Below, piece after piece: positions 42,254 through 51,597 of a DNA stretch of 64,000 nucleotides. Made by a program: the position numbers and the translations under genes. Numbering within the stretch: position 1 is the stretch's first letter; every line of letters begins with the position of its first letter. Source of the DNA: Streptacidiphilus jiangxiensis (lineage in GTDB: Bacteria > Actinomycetota > Actinomycetes > Streptomycetales > Streptomycetaceae); the NCBI RefSeq assembly GCF_900109465.1, contig NZ_FOAZ01000003.1:124001-188000 (forward strand), in the 5' to 3' direction. Under the pieces are notes generated by a model. It had not been told where the DNA came from. It ran no database searches and saw only the letters and a program-made list of their open reading frames with translations.

Positions 42254-42865
42254 TCACTGGGCGCCGGGGCAGCCGCCCCAGACCGTGGCGAGGGCCTTCG
42301 GCACCTGGGCGATGCAGCCGCCCATGTCGGGGAATCCGGCACTGCCGAGCACGGTCCAGCTGCCGCCCGCGGTGAGCGAGAAGTACTTGCGGGTGCTGCC
42401 GTCGTCCTGCGCGGCGACCTGGTCGTTGTAGGTCGCGCCGGGGGTGAGCTCGAACGCGGTCGCGGCGTAGGTGGTACCGCCGCACTCGCCGTAGAGGAAC
42501 CGGTGCGGGAGCGGCGTGATGTGGCCGCGGTGGCTCTCCGCCTCGTACGCCTGGGTGACCGCGGCCTTGACCGCGTCGGTGGCGACCAGGTTCCGGCAGC
42601 CCGCGGCGGCAGCCGTCGCCCCGCCGGTTCCGGACGTGGAGCCGGAGGTGGTTCCCTGTGTGGACGAGCCACTCCCGCCCGAGGTCGACCCCCCGCCCGA
42701 CCCGCCCGAGGTCGACCCTCCGCCCGATCCGCCCGAGGGCGCGGACGTGGAGGCGGTGGAGCCGCCGGTGGTCGAACCGCCGCCGGAGTTGCAGGCGGTG
42801 AGCAGCAGCGCGGACGTGAGGACGAGAGCGGCCGAGGCGGCGGCACGGCGTGTGGTGGAGCGCAT
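42254..42865 (-). CDS. secreted lipoprotein with Gly/Ser repeat linker and Cys-containing domain
   Basis: 203 residues. The signal ends in lipobox LLLTAC (Cys25). A linker of about 60 residues is built on GGSGGGSTS repeats, then a small domain (about 88-203) with three cysteines (GCRNLV, YGECGG, GGCIAQ) and a late GGCPG. The pattern CxN-TDAVKAAVTQAY and QDDGS-KYF resembles small DUF4232-like or other actinobacterial surface domains, but I cannot name it. ATG 42865 follows GGGGGA. It is convergent with the HAD gene with only 12 bases between stops. Confidence 0.75.
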   Translation of the reverse strand: MRSTTRRAAASAALVLTSALLLTACNSGGGSTTGGSTASTSAPSGGSGGGSTSGGSGGGSTSGGSGSSTQGTTSGSTSGTGGATAAAAGCRNLVATDAVKAAVTQAYEAESHRGHITPLPHRFLYGECGGTTYAATAFELTPGATYNDQVAAQDDGSTRKYFSLTAGGSWTVLGSAGFPDMGGCIAQVPKALATVWGGCPGAQ

Positions 42866-43039
42866 GGGATTCCCCCAGGTGTGGCATGGCATACGCGACG
42901 GGGACCGGCGAGCCGTGCCGGTCGGGATGACGGAAATGTAGCGATGCGCGCGCAACACCCCGTCGGCCGCCTCGCTACAGACTCGCAACAACCCGACCGT
43001 CCGTCAGGGCCCACGCCCGGTGTGCCCCGGACGACACCC

Positions 43040-44782
43040 CTAGAGCCCCGCCGTCCAGAAGACCCGCGTGCCCCGGCCGTCGAGGCCGGGCGCGAACCAG
43101 GCGTCGCCACCGAGGTTGCGCGCCCGGTCCGCGAGGTTGCGCAGGCCGCTGCGGCGACCCCCCTCGGGGATGCCGACGCCGTCGTCGCTGACGGTCAGCA
43201 CGACCGCGGGCCGGCCCTTTCCCGCGATGAGCCGCCCCTCCAGGTCGATGTGGGCGGAGCAGTCGACGACCACGTCCACCCGCGAGGCCTCGGCATGCCG
43301 GGCCGCGTTGGAGAGCATCTCGCGCAGCGCGGCGACCAGCTGACGGACGATCGACTCGCCGGTCATCACCTCGACCGGACCGACGAAGGTCACCGACGGC
43401 TTGAACCCCAGCGGCCCGGAGGCCTGCGCGCACTCGCGCAGCACACGCTTGCGCAGGTCCTCACCGCCCTCGGGGGTGTCCTCGTGCTGGAGGGCGTAGA
43501 TGGTGGTGCGGACCTCCTGGATGGTGGCATCCAGCTCGTCGACGGCCTTGGAGATCCGGACCTTCACCTCCGGCACCTCGGCGAGCCGCGCGGCGCTCTC
43601 CATCATCATCCCGGTGGCGAAGAGCCGCTGGATGACCAGGTCGTGCAGGTCGCGGGCGATCCGGTCGCGGTCCTGGTAGACGGCGAGACGCTGCTGGTTC
43701 TGCTGCCCCTCCACCAGCCGCAGGGCGAGCGCCGCCTGCGCGGCGAAGCCCTCCGCGAGCTCGCGCTCGGCCTCGGTGAAGGGGGGCATGTCCCGTCCCC
43801 GCCAGACGCTGACCGCGCCGAGGACCCGTCCCGAGCTCTGCAGCGGCAGCGCCATACTGGGGCCGAAGGACTGGCGGATGTCGGCGCGGATGTCCGAGTC
43901 GGTGCGCATGTCGGCGATCATCACGGTGTCGCCCGCGAGCAGCTGCCGCACCCGCTCGGTCCGCGGTACCGGCTCCCCGATCAGCAGGTCCGCGGCCTCG
44001 CCGGAGGCGTGGGCCACGCGCATGCCGCCGTCCTCGGTGGGCAGCAGGATCATGCCGAGCGCGGCCCCGGCGAGGTCGCGCAGCAGCTCCGCGGTGGTGG
44101 TCAGGGAGACGGCGGCGTCCTCGGCGGTGAGCATCACGTTCGTGACCTCGCGGGACGCGGCGATCCACCGCTCGCGTCGGCGGCCCTCCTCGTACAGCCG
44201 CGCGTTCTCGATGGCCACGCCGGCGGCCGCCGCCAACGCCTCGACGACCTGCTGGTCGGCGCCGGAGAAGTGCCGCCCGTTGTGCTTCTCGGCGAGGTAC
44301 AGGGTGCCGAAGAAGTGTCCGCGGACCCGGACCGGGACGCTGAGGAAGGTGTGCATCACGGGGTGCCCGTGCGGGAACCCGACGGCGCTGGGGTGCTTGG
44401 TCAGGTCCTCCAGCCGCAGCGGCTCCGGGTGCTCGGTCACGTACCCCAGCAGCCCGAGGCCGCAGGGCGGCCCGCCGATCTCCAACTCCTGCTCGGAGGT
44501 GATCCCCACCTGGATGAAGTCGGACAGCCCGTGCGTGTGCGGGGCGAGCACCCCGACGGCGGCGTACTCGGCGTCGACGAGATCCGCAGCGGCGGACGCG
44601 ATCCGCTGCAAGGTCGCATGCAGGTTCAGCCCGGAGCTGACCGCGACGACGGCTTCGAGCAGCTCCCGCATCCGGTCGTTGACGGCGGCGACGGCGTGGA
44701 GCCGCTCGGCCACCTCGGAAACCAGGTCGTCGACCTCGAGCGAACCCAGGTCGGGAATGAAGTGCGCGTCACCGGTGGCCAT
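43040..44782 (-). CDS. DevS/DosT-like histidine kinase with two GAF domains, orphan
   Basis: 580 residues, soluble. GAF1 spans about 55-200 (SDFIQVGITSEQELEIGGPPCGLGLLGYV, given here only as position 87-115) and GAF2 about 225-370. The HisKA_3 dimerisation helix carries DRIARDLHDLVIQRLFATG with phospho-His near 381. HATPase_c (about 470-580) has LSNAARHAEAS and DDGVGIP-GRRSGLRNL. GAF1 matches the heme-binding GAF of DevS/DosT redox and oxygen sensors, with a candidate proximal His. No response regulator is adjacent, so its partner is elsewhere. ATG 44782 is the natural start. Confidence 0.88.
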   Translation of the reverse strand: MATGDAHFIPDLGSLEVDDLVSEVAERLHAVAAVNDRMRELLEAVVAVSSGLNLHATLQRIASAAADLVDAEYAAVGVLAPHTHGLSDFIQVGITSEQELEIGGPPCGLGLLGYVTEHPEPLRLEDLTKHPSAVGFPHGHPVMHTFLSVPVRVRGHFFGTLYLAEKHNGRHFSGADQQVVEALAAAAGVAIENARLYEEGRRRERWIAASREVTNVMLTAEDAAVSLTTTAELLRDLAGAALGMILLPTEDGGMRVAHASGEAADLLIGEPVPRTERVRQLLAGDTVMIADMRTDSDIRADIRQSFGPSMALPLQSSGRVLGAVSVWRGRDMPPFTEAERELAEGFAAQAALALRLVEGQQNQQRLAVYQDRDRIARDLHDLVIQRLFATGMMMESAARLAEVPEVKVRISKAVDELDATIQEVRTTIYALQHEDTPEGGEDLRKRVLRECAQASGPLGFKPSVTFVGPVEVMTGESIVRQLVAALREMLSNAARHAEASRVDVVVDCSAHIDLEGRLIAGKGRPAVVLTVSDDGVGIPEGGRRSGLRNLADRARNLGGDAWFAPGLDGRGTRVFWTAGL

Positions 44783-44868
44783 GGCCCGAGCGTAGTTTGT
44801 CCGGTTTTACCACGACAGTGGACACGCGTTCAGGCCCGCGAAGGGACAGGGCAGGTGTCCCGCAGGCC

Positions 44869-44949
44869 GTGCGCACCGGCATCAACCCGCAGATCGGCGT
44901 CGAGACCACGACCCGCACGGCCTACGAGCTCGGCCACGACGTCGTGCTC
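44869..44949 (+). pseudogene. remnant of an isochorismatase-like hydrolase
   Basis: In the 215-base gap between the kinase start and the cydDC stop, the plus strand encodes VRTGINPQIGVETTTRTAYE and then LGHDVVL. This resembles the cysteine-hydrolase core (G-xTxxCVExTxRxAxxxGxxV), with Ile where the nucleophile Cys should be. No rest of the domain follows; the frame runs into the cydDC 3' end. It looks like a decayed gene end. Chance similarity is possible. Confidence 0.35.
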
Positions 44950-44997
44950 CCGACCCGGAGTCGGCTTCCGCCACGGTCTCCCCGGTGCGGAACCGGC

Positions 44998-47900
44998 TCA
45001 GGGAACGCGGACCGCTTCGCCCTCCCGCTCCCGCGCCCACAGGTCGCGGAGCAGCCCGTCCGTCGCGACGAGCTCGTCCCAGGTGCCGCGCTGGGCGACC
45101 TGCCCGGCGTCCAGGACGAGGATCTCGTCCACCGTGTCCAGGCCGGCCAGGCGGTGGGTGATCAGAACCGTCGCCCGGCCCTGCGTGGCGGTGAGGAGGT
45201 CGGCGGTGAGGGCGTCGGCCGTCGGGAGGTCGAGGTGTTCGGCGGGCTCGTCGAGGACCAGGACCGGGAAGTCGGCCAGGAGGGCACGGGCCAGGGCCAG
45301 GCGTTGGCGCTGACCGCCGGAGAGGGCCGCGCCGTGCTCGCCGACCATGGTGTCGAGGCCGTCGGGCAGGGCCCGGACGAACTCCGCGAGACGGGCGCTG
45401 GTGAGGGCGTCGAAGAGCTCGGCGTCCGTGGCGCCCGGACGGGCCAGCCGCAGGTTCTCCCGGAGGCTGCTGTCGAAGACGTGGGCGTCCTGCGCGCACA
45501 GCCCCACCGCGCGCCGGACGTCGTCGCCGGCGAGCGTGCGGGTGTCGGTCCCCGCCAGGGTGACGCTCCCCGAGACCGGGTCGAGGAACCGCAGCAGCGC
45601 GTGGGCCAGCGTGGTCTTGCCGGAACCGCTCGGCCCGACGACGGCGATGCGGCGACCCGGCGTCAGGTCGAGCGAGACACCCCGCAGCGCGGGCTCGGTA
45701 CGGCCGGCGTGGACGACGGTGAGGTCGCGGACGCGCAACGGCAAGGGGTCGGCCGGGAGGGCCGCCGGGGTGGCGGGTTCGACGACCGGCTCGGGCGCCT
45801 CGGCGAGCTCGGCCAGGCGCGCGGCCGAGCGCAGGCCGCGTCGGCGGGTCTGGACCGCGGCCGTCAGTCCGGTCACACCCTCGAACGCCGCCAGCGGCGT
45901 CAGCAGCAGCACGGCCAGCCAGACGCCGTGCAGGTGACCGGCGGTCACCGCGGCGATGCCGGCTGCGCCACAGGCCACGGCCGTCAGGCCGGTCAGCGCG
46001 GTGGTGAGCCCGGTGCCGAGCCCGAGGCCCGCGGCGGACCTGCGCTGCATCCCCGTCAGCTCCGCGTCCAGCGCGCGCAGCGCGCCGAGGCGGGCGGGGA
46101 GAGCGCCGCTGACGGTCAGCTCGGCGGCGCCGTCCAGCAGGCCGACGACCTCGCCGGTCAGCCGACCACGCGTCTCCGCCTGCGCATGCTCGGCGCGGAT
46201 CGAGAGCCGCAGGGCCAGCCACGGCACGAGCGCACCGGCCAGCAGCAGCCCGAGCGCGAGCAGCAGGCCGGCGAGCGGCAGCAGCCAGGCGACGACGCCG
46301 ACGGTGAGCGCACCCGCGAGCGCCGTCGAGGCCAGCGGGAGGCGGTAGCGGAGGTAGTGGTCCTGCATGGCGTCCACGTCGGCGACCATCCGGGCGAGCA
46401 GGTCCCCGCGCCGGAAGGTCGCGCCGAGGCCCGCCGGCGCCAGCCGCTCCAGGCGGCCGTAGACGGCGGTGCGCAGCGCGCCGAGGCTGCGCAGGACCGC
46501 GTCGTGGCTGACCAGACGCTCGGCGTAGCGCAGCGCGGAACGACCGATGCCGAAGGCGCGCGTGGCCGTGACGGCGACCATCAGGTAGAGCACCGGCGGC
46601 TGCTGCGAGGCCCGGGAGATGAGCCAGCCCGAGGTGCCCATCAGCGCGGTGGCGCAGATCAGCGCGAGCGCGCCGAGGACGATCGCGAGCCCGAGCCGCG
46701 GCCTGGGCCAGGAGGCCCAGCCACGGCCGGCGTCCACCGGGACGGCGCGATCACCGGCGGCGCGCCGCCGGGCCGCGAGGGCCGGACCGTCAGTCAGCAC
46801 CGGCTCCGGCTCCGCGGAGCCGCCCGCCGCACCGCCGGGCTGCGCCGGCACCTGCGCGACAGTGCCGTGCTGCGCTCCGCCCGCGGCGGGCGTGGACGGA
46901 AGCCTCGAGGTGGCACCCGCGACCGGCACTCCGGCCATGGCGGCGACGGCCACTCCGGTGTCCGCACCCAGCGCCGAGGACTCGGCGTCCGGCTGCGCCG
47001 GCACCCGTGCGTCCCCACACTGCCCCTCGACGCCGCCCGGCGTCACGCCGCCCGCCACCGGCACCGACGACAGCACGGCCGCAGCGTTCGCCGACGGTCG
47101 CTCCCCATCGCTCCGCCCGCTCGCGTCGGTCGGCACCTGGCCTGCGAGGGACACAACCCGGTCGGCCAAGGGCAGCAGCGCCGGGCGGTGCGAGGTGAGG
47201 ACGACCGTGCGACCGACCGCCAGCTCGCGGATGGCCGCGACGACCGCGGCCTCGTGCTCGTTGTCCAGGCCCGCCGTGGGCTCGTCGAGCAGGACCAGTT
47301 CGCGGTCGGCGAGGAAGGCCCGGGCGAGAGCGACCCGGCGGCGCTGACCGGCGGAGAGTCCGGTGCCGGAGTCGCCGAGCACGGTCTGCGTGCCGTCCGG
47401 CAGCGCGGTGACGAACTCCCAGGCCTGGGCTGCGACCAGGGCGGTCCGCAGCTGCTCCTCGGTGGCGTCGGGACGCGACAACCGCACGTTGTCGGCGATC
47501 GTCCCGGCGAAGAGGTAGGGGTGCTGCGGCACCCAGGCGATCCGGTCATGGGCGGGCGCGGCCACGGAACCCGCCGCGGCCGGGACGAAGCCCAGCAACG
47601 CGGCCAGCAGCGTCGACTTGCCCGCGCCGGACGGGCCGGTGACGGCGACGGTCTCCCCCGGCGCGACGTGGAGGGAGACGTCCGACAGCGCGGGGTGTTC
47701 GCGGCCCTCGTAGCGGACCGTCAGGCCGTCCACCCGGAGGCCGCCTGCGGGGTCCGGCGCGGCGACGGGGGAGTCGGCGACGGGCGTCTCCAGGACGGAG
47801 AAGATCTGCTCCGCCGCCGCCAGGCCCTCGACGCTGGCGTGGTAGTGCGTGCCGACCTGACGGATCGGCAGGTACGCCTCCGGGGCGAGGACCAGCACCA

Positions 47901-48735
47901 CCAACCCCGTGTAGAGGTCGAGGCCCCCGTCCACGAGCCGCATGCCGATGCTGACCGCGACCAGCGCGACCGACAGCGTCGACAGCAGCTCCAGCGCGAA
48001 CGACGACACGAAGGCGACGCGCAACGTGCGCAGCGTGGCCCGCCGGTACTGGTCGGTGATCTTCCGGATCGACTCGGCCTGGGCCTTGGCCCGGCCGAAG
48101 ACCTTGAGCGTCGGCAGCCCGGCGACCACGTCGAGGAAGTGATGGGAGAGACGCCCGAGCGTGCGCCACTGACGGTCCATCCGGCTCTGGGTGGCCATGC
48201 CGATCAGCACCATGAAGACCGGGATCAGCGGCAGCGTCGCCACGATGATGACCGCCGAGACCCAGTCGGCGAGGACGATCCGGGCCAGCACCGCGATCGG
48301 CACGATCACCGACAGCGCCAGCTGCGGGAGGTAGCGGGCGAAGTAGTCGTCGAGCGCGTCGACACCGCGGGTGGCCAGGGTGACCAGCTCGCCGCTGCGC
48401 TGCCGGGCGAGCCAACCGGGACCGAGCCCCGCCGCCCGGGCCAACAACTGCTCGCGCAGCTGTGACTTGACCGTCGCCGCGGCCCGGTGGGCGACGGCCT
48501 CCGTCGCCCAGGCGACGGCGCCGCGTCCCAGCGAGACGGCCGCGAGCGCGGCCAGAGGCCCGGCCAGACGGCCGAGCCCCTGCCCGTGCTGGAAGCAGCC
48601 GACGACGATCTGCGCCACCAACAGCGCCTGCGCGATGACCAGCCCGGCACCCAGCGCACCCAGCGCCACCGAGGCCAGCAGGAATATCCGGGTTGCTCGG
48701 GCGTGGCGCAGCAGGCGCGGATCGACGGGCTTCAC
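44998..48735 (-). CDS. cydCD: fused CydD-CydC thiol/heme ABC exporter
   Basis: 1245 residues, two full ABC exporter half-transporters in one chain. The first (1-580) has six helices, Walker A GPSGAGKST and Walker B LVLLDEPTAGLD. A ~110-residue Ala/Gly/Pro linker follows. The second (about 690-1245) has six helices, Walker A GPSGSGKTT, signature LSGGQRQR and Walker B VLVLDEPAEHLD. CydDC exports glutathione/cysteine or an analogue and is required to assemble cytochrome bd. The fusion is normal for Streptomyces. GTG 48735 follows AGAGGAC and is 17 bases behind cydB. In the first half the signature appears as LSAGQRRR. Confidence 0.95.
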   Translation of the reverse strand: MKPVDPRLLRHARATRIFLLASVALGALGAGLVIAQALLVAQIVVGCFQHGQGLGRLAGPLAALAAVSLGRGAVAWATEAVAHRAAATVKSQLREQLLARAAGLGPGWLARQRSGELVTLATRGVDALDDYFARYLPQLALSVIVPIAVLARIVLADWVSAVIIVATLPLIPVFMVLIGMATQSRMDRQWRTLGRLSHHFLDVVAGLPTLKVFGRAKAQAESIRKITDQYRRATLRTLRVAFVSSFALELLSTLSVALVAVSIGMRLVDGGLDLYTGLVVLVLAPEAYLPIRQVGTHYHASVEGLAAAEQIFSVLETPVADSPVAAPDPAGGLRVDGLTVRYEGREHPALSDVSLHVAPGETVAVTGPSGAGKSTLLAALLGFVPAAAGSVAAPAHDRIAWVPQHPYLFAGTIADNVRLSRPDATEEQLRTALVAAQAWEFVTALPDGTQTVLGDSGTGLSAGQRRRVALARAFLADRELVLLDEPTAGLDNEHEAAVVAAIRELAVGRTVVLTSHRPALLPLADRVVSLAGQVPTDASGRSDGERPSANAAAVLSSVPVAGGVTPGGVEGQCGDARVPAQPDAESSALGADTGVAVAAMAGVPVAGATSRLPSTPAAGGAQHGTVAQVPAQPGGAAGGSAEPEPVLTDGPALAARRRAAGDRAVPVDAGRGWASWPRPRLGLAIVLGALALICATALMGTSGWLISRASQQPPVLYLMVAVTATRAFGIGRSALRYAERLVSHDAVLRSLGALRTAVYGRLERLAPAGLGATFRRGDLLARMVADVDAMQDHYLRYRLPLASTALAGALTVGVVAWLLPLAGLLLALGLLLAGALVPWLALRLSIRAEHAQAETRGRLTGEVVGLLDGAAELTVSGALPARLGALRALDAELTGMQRRSAAGLGLGTGLTTALTGLTAVACGAAGIAAVTAGHLHGVWLAVLLLTPLAAFEGVTGLTAAVQTRRRGLRSAARLAELAEAPEPVVEPATPAALPADPLPLRVRDLTVVHAGRTEPALRGVSLDLTPGRRIAVVGPSGSGKTTLAHALLRFLDPVSGSVTLAGTDTRTLAGDDVRRAVGLCAQDAHVFDSSLRENLRLARPGATDAELFDALTSARLAEFVRALPDGLDTMVGEHGAALSGGQRQRLALARALLADFPVLVLDEPAEHLDLPTADALTADLLTATQGRATVLITHRLAGLDTVDEILVLDAGQVAQRGTWDELVATDGLLRDLWAREREGEAVRVP

Positions 48736-48752
48736 GGCGTCCTCTTCGGCGT

Positions 48753-49748
48753 TCAGGCGGGGATGTTCTGCACGCCGATACGGCGGCGGAACACCCAGTA
48801 GGTCCAGCCCTGGTAGACGAGCACCACCGGGGTCATGATGCCCGCCACCCACGTCATGATCTTCAGCGTGTAGTCCGAGGCGGACGCGTTGCTGACGGTC
48901 AGCGACCAGGCCGGGTTCAGCGTGGACGGCATGACGTTCGGGAAGAGCGAGAGGAAGAGCATCGCCACGGCCGCGACGATGGTCACGCCGGAGAGGATGA
49001 AGGCCCATCCCTCACGGCCCAGCTGGTTCATCACCAGGGCGCCGACCAGGGCGAGCGCGGCGACGACCATGGCCGCGAAGGTCCAGCTGTCGCCGTTGTG
49101 GACCTGGGTCCAGATCAGGAAGGCCAGCGCCGCCAGCGCGGTGACGACACCGACCTTGAGCGCGAAGGCGCGGGCCCGCTCGCGGATCTCCCCGGTGGTC
49201 TTCAGCGCGGTGAAGACGGAACCGTGGAAGGTGAACAGGGTCAGCGTCACCACGCCGCCGAGCAGCGCGTAGGGATTCAGCAGGTCGAGGAAGTTGCCCA
49301 CGTACTCGAAGTGCGCGTCGATCTTGGTCCCGTGGACGATGTTGCCGAAGGCGACGCCCCACAGGAAGGCCGGGATCAGCGAGCACCAGAAGATCGCGTG
49401 GTCCCAGTTCCGCCGCCACCGCGCGTCGTCGCGCTTGCCCCGGTACTCGAAGGCCACGCCGCGGACGATCAGGGCGACCAGGATGATCAGCAGGGCCAGG
49501 TAGAAGCCGCTGAACAGGGTGGCGTACCACTCGGGGAAGGCCGCGAAGGTCGCGCCGCCGGCGGTCAGCACCCAGACCTCGTTGCCGTCCCAGACCGGTC
49601 CGATGGTGTTGATCAGGACGCGGCGCTCGCGCTCGTCCCGGGCGAGCGCCTTGGTGAGGATCCCGACACCGAAGTCGAAGCCCTCGAGGAAGAAGTACCC
49701 GGTCCACAGGACCGCGATCAGCACGAACCAGACGTCGTGGAGTTGCAT
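48753..49748 (-). CDS. cydB: cytochrome bd oxidase subunit II
   Basis: 331 residues, about nine helices. WFVLIAVLWTGYFFLEGFDFGVG at the start (positions 7-29) and GPVWDGNEVWVLTAGGATFAAFPEWYATLFSG, here cited by positions 50-81, are the CydB hallmarks. With CydA it forms the quinol oxidase that reduces O2 at high affinity. ATG 49748 was chosen; the in-frame codons before it lie in the cydA end. It is 13 bases behind cydA. Confidence 0.96.
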   Translation of the reverse strand: MQLHDVWFVLIAVLWTGYFFLEGFDFGVGILTKALARDERERRVLINTIGPVWDGNEVWVLTAGGATFAAFPEWYATLFSGFYLALLIILVALIVRGVAFEYRGKRDDARWRRNWDHAIFWCSLIPAFLWGVAFGNIVHGTKIDAHFEYVGNFLDLLNPYALLGGVVTLTLFTFHGSVFTALKTTGEIRERARAFALKVGVVTALAALAFLIWTQVHNGDSWTFAAMVVAALALVGALVMNQLGREGWAFILSGVTIVAAVAMLFLSLFPNVMPSTLNPAWSLTVSNASASDYTLKIMTWVAGIMTPVVLVYQGWTYWVFRRRIGVQNIPA

Positions 49749-49761
49749 GGCGTCGGTCTCC

Positions 49762-51309
49762 TCAGTACGCGAAGGCGAAGGGCTTGTCGGCGTCCTCGGA
49801 GCCCGCCGGGGGACCGCCGAGGCGGGGGTCCTCACGTGGCGGTTCCTCGTCCGTCGGTCCGGCCTTGGCGTACTTGACCATCAGCTTGACCTCGACGACC
49901 GCGAGAATTCCGTAGAGCAGGGTGAGCACGACGAGCGAGGTCCACTGCTCGCCGATGGAGACACCGGGGGAGACCGCGTCGGCGGTGGTCATCAGGCCGT
50001 AGACGACCCACGGCTGACGGCCCATCTCGGTGAAGATCCAGCCCCAGGAGCAGGCGATCAGCGGGAAGGCCAGGGTCCAGATGCCGCCCCGCCAGACCCA
50101 CTTGGTCAGCGTCGGGCCGAGCTGCCTGGTCTTCGTCAGCATGAACAGCGGCACCTCGTCGCCGGCCCGTCGGTACTCGGGGGCGAGCCAGAAGCGACGG
50201 CGGGTGAACCAGAGCCCCACCAGGGCGACCACGAAGGACGTCATGCCGAAGCCGATCATCCAGCGGAAGGCCCAGAAGGTGGTGGGGATGTTCGGCCGGT
50301 AGTCGCCGTTGCGGGCCTTGTCGCCGAACTTGGCCCGCTCGGCGGCGTTGGTGTCGTTGATGCCGGGCACCGGCGAGCTGAAGTCGCCCTTGGCCAGGAA
50401 GGACAGCAGGCCGGGGACCGTGATCTCGACGGTGTTGTGGCCCTTGGAGACGTCGCCGTAGGCGAAGATCGAGAAGGGCGCGGGGGACTCGGTGTCCCAC
50501 AGGGCCTCGGCGGCGGCCATCTTCATCGGCTGCTGCTCGAACATGACCTTGCCGAGCGCGTCACCGCTGACCGCGGTGCCGAGGCCGGCCACCAGGCAGG
50601 CCACCAGGCCGAGTCGGAGTGAGGTCACCATCGAGGCGACCTTGACGGGGTTCCGGTCCTCCGCGGCGACGCGCGAGGACTTGCGCAGTTGGTAGGCCGC
50701 GATGCCGATCAGGAACGCGCCGCCGACCAGGAACGCCGCGGTGATGGTGTGGAAGACGACGACCAGGGTGGTGTTCTGGAAGAGCACCTTGGGGAAGTCG
50801 GTCAGCTGCGCCCGGCCGTTCTTGAGCTCGTAGCCGACCGGGTGCTGCATCCACGAGTTGGCCGCGAGGATGAAGTAGGCGGAGAGGGTGGTGCCGATCG
50901 CGACCATCCAGATCGACAGCAGGTGCAGCTTCTTGGGCAGCCGGTCCCAGCCGAAGATCCACAGTCCGATGAAGGTGGACTCGAAGAAGAAGGCGATCAG
51001 TGCCTCGAAGGCGAGCGGGGCGCCGAAGATGTCGCCGACGAAGCGGGAGTAGTTCGACCAGCTCATGCCGAACTGGAACTCCTGCACGATGCCGGTGACC
51101 ACACCCATCGCCATGTTGATCAGGAAGAGCTTGCCCCAGAACTTCGTGGCCTTGAAGTACTTCTCGCGGCCCGTCCGCACCCAGGCCGTCTGCAGCCCCG
51201 CGACGAACGCGGAGAGCGAGATCGTCAGGGGCACGAAGAGGAAGTGGTAGACGGTGGTGATGCCGAACTGCCATCGCGCCATCGTCTCGTGAGCGAGCGC
51301 GAGCTCCAC
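49762..51309 (-). CDS. cydA: cytochrome bd oxidase subunit I
   Basis: 515 residues. The N-terminal ARWQFGITTVYHFLFVPLTI has the heme-ligand His. The quinol-binding Q-loop region lies near 240-340 and GDYRPNIPTTFWAFRWMIGFG carries the Met ligand zone (cited by positions about 329-349). It binds hemes b558, b595 and d. It has the shorter Q-loop of the Gram-positive type. GTG 51309 follows GGAGGAGAACC. It is the first gene of cydA-cydB-cydCD, with a Rex-like site upstream, so expression should rise when NADH/NAD is high or O2 is low. Confidence 0.95.
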   Translation of the reverse strand: MELALAHETMARWQFGITTVYHFLFVPLTISLSAFVAGLQTAWVRTGREKYFKATKFWGKLFLINMAMGVVTGIVQEFQFGMSWSNYSRFVGDIFGAPLAFEALIAFFFESTFIGLWIFGWDRLPKKLHLLSIWMVAIGTTLSAYFILAANSWMQHPVGYELKNGRAQLTDFPKVLFQNTTLVVVFHTITAAFLVGGAFLIGIAAYQLRKSSRVAAEDRNPVKVASMVTSLRLGLVACLVAGLGTAVSGDALGKVMFEQQPMKMAAAEALWDTESPAPFSIFAYGDVSKGHNTVEITVPGLLSFLAKGDFSSPVPGINDTNAAERAKFGDKARNGDYRPNIPTTFWAFRWMIGFGMTSFVVALVGLWFTRRRFWLAPEYRRAGDEVPLFMLTKTRQLGPTLTKWVWRGGIWTLAFPLIACSWGWIFTEMGRQPWVVYGLMTTADAVSPGVSIGEQWTSLVVLTLLYGILAVVEVKLMVKYAKAGPTDEEPPREDPRLGGPPAGSEDADKPFAFAY

Positions 51310-51405
51310 GGTTCTCCTCCTCGTCGGGCGGCCATCGTGCCCATCAACGCACTTTTTGTCCCACTTGTGTGGGAGATGCCTGTTGAACACGAAATGCTCG
51401 TGAGC

Positions 51406-51429
51406 TTGTGAACGTGAACACGATCACAA
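51406..51429. promoter_or_regulatory. Rex-like operator upstream of cydA
   Basis: TTGTGA (51406-51411) and TCACAA (51424-51429) are perfect inverted arms. Read on the minus strand, TGTGATCGTGTTCACG matches the Streptomyces Rex site TGTGAAC-N3-TTCACA at 11 of 13 fixed positions. A second TTCACA overlaps it. It stands about 100 bases before cydA. A separate palindrome TCCCAC-TTGT-GTGGGA lies at 51359-51374. Confidence 0.65.
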
Positions 51430-51506
51430 GCTATTATCACCATGTCGGTTCGGAGAGACTGACAGGGGGGTGGGGTGAGTCGACAGCGCCGTTCGGCACA
51501 GTCTGA

Positions 51507-51540
51507 CCAGGGCGAATCGACAGTTCGTCGATTGCCCTGG
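51507..51540 (-). terminator. long hairpin ending the kinase operon
   Basis: CCAGGGC-G-AATCGAC (51507-51521) pairs with GTCGATTGCCCTGG (51527-51540), a 14-bp stem with one bulged G and a five-base loop. It is 57 bases past the stop of the minus-strand kinase gene. A second palindrome CCCGTCT-C-AGACGGG is at 51543-51557. Confidence 0.6.
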
Positions 51541-51597
51541 GGCCCGTCTCAGACGGGTGTCAGACCTGCGGAGTGGCGGGAGTCACTCCGGCCGGTT

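Noticed and set aside
44797-48465. Plus-strand open frame of 1222 codons
   Set aside because: It lies opposite the cydCD gene and reads as Arg/Gly/Gln-rich low complexity, the usual antisense artefact in high-GC DNA. Only its first part overlaps the isochorismatase-like remnant.
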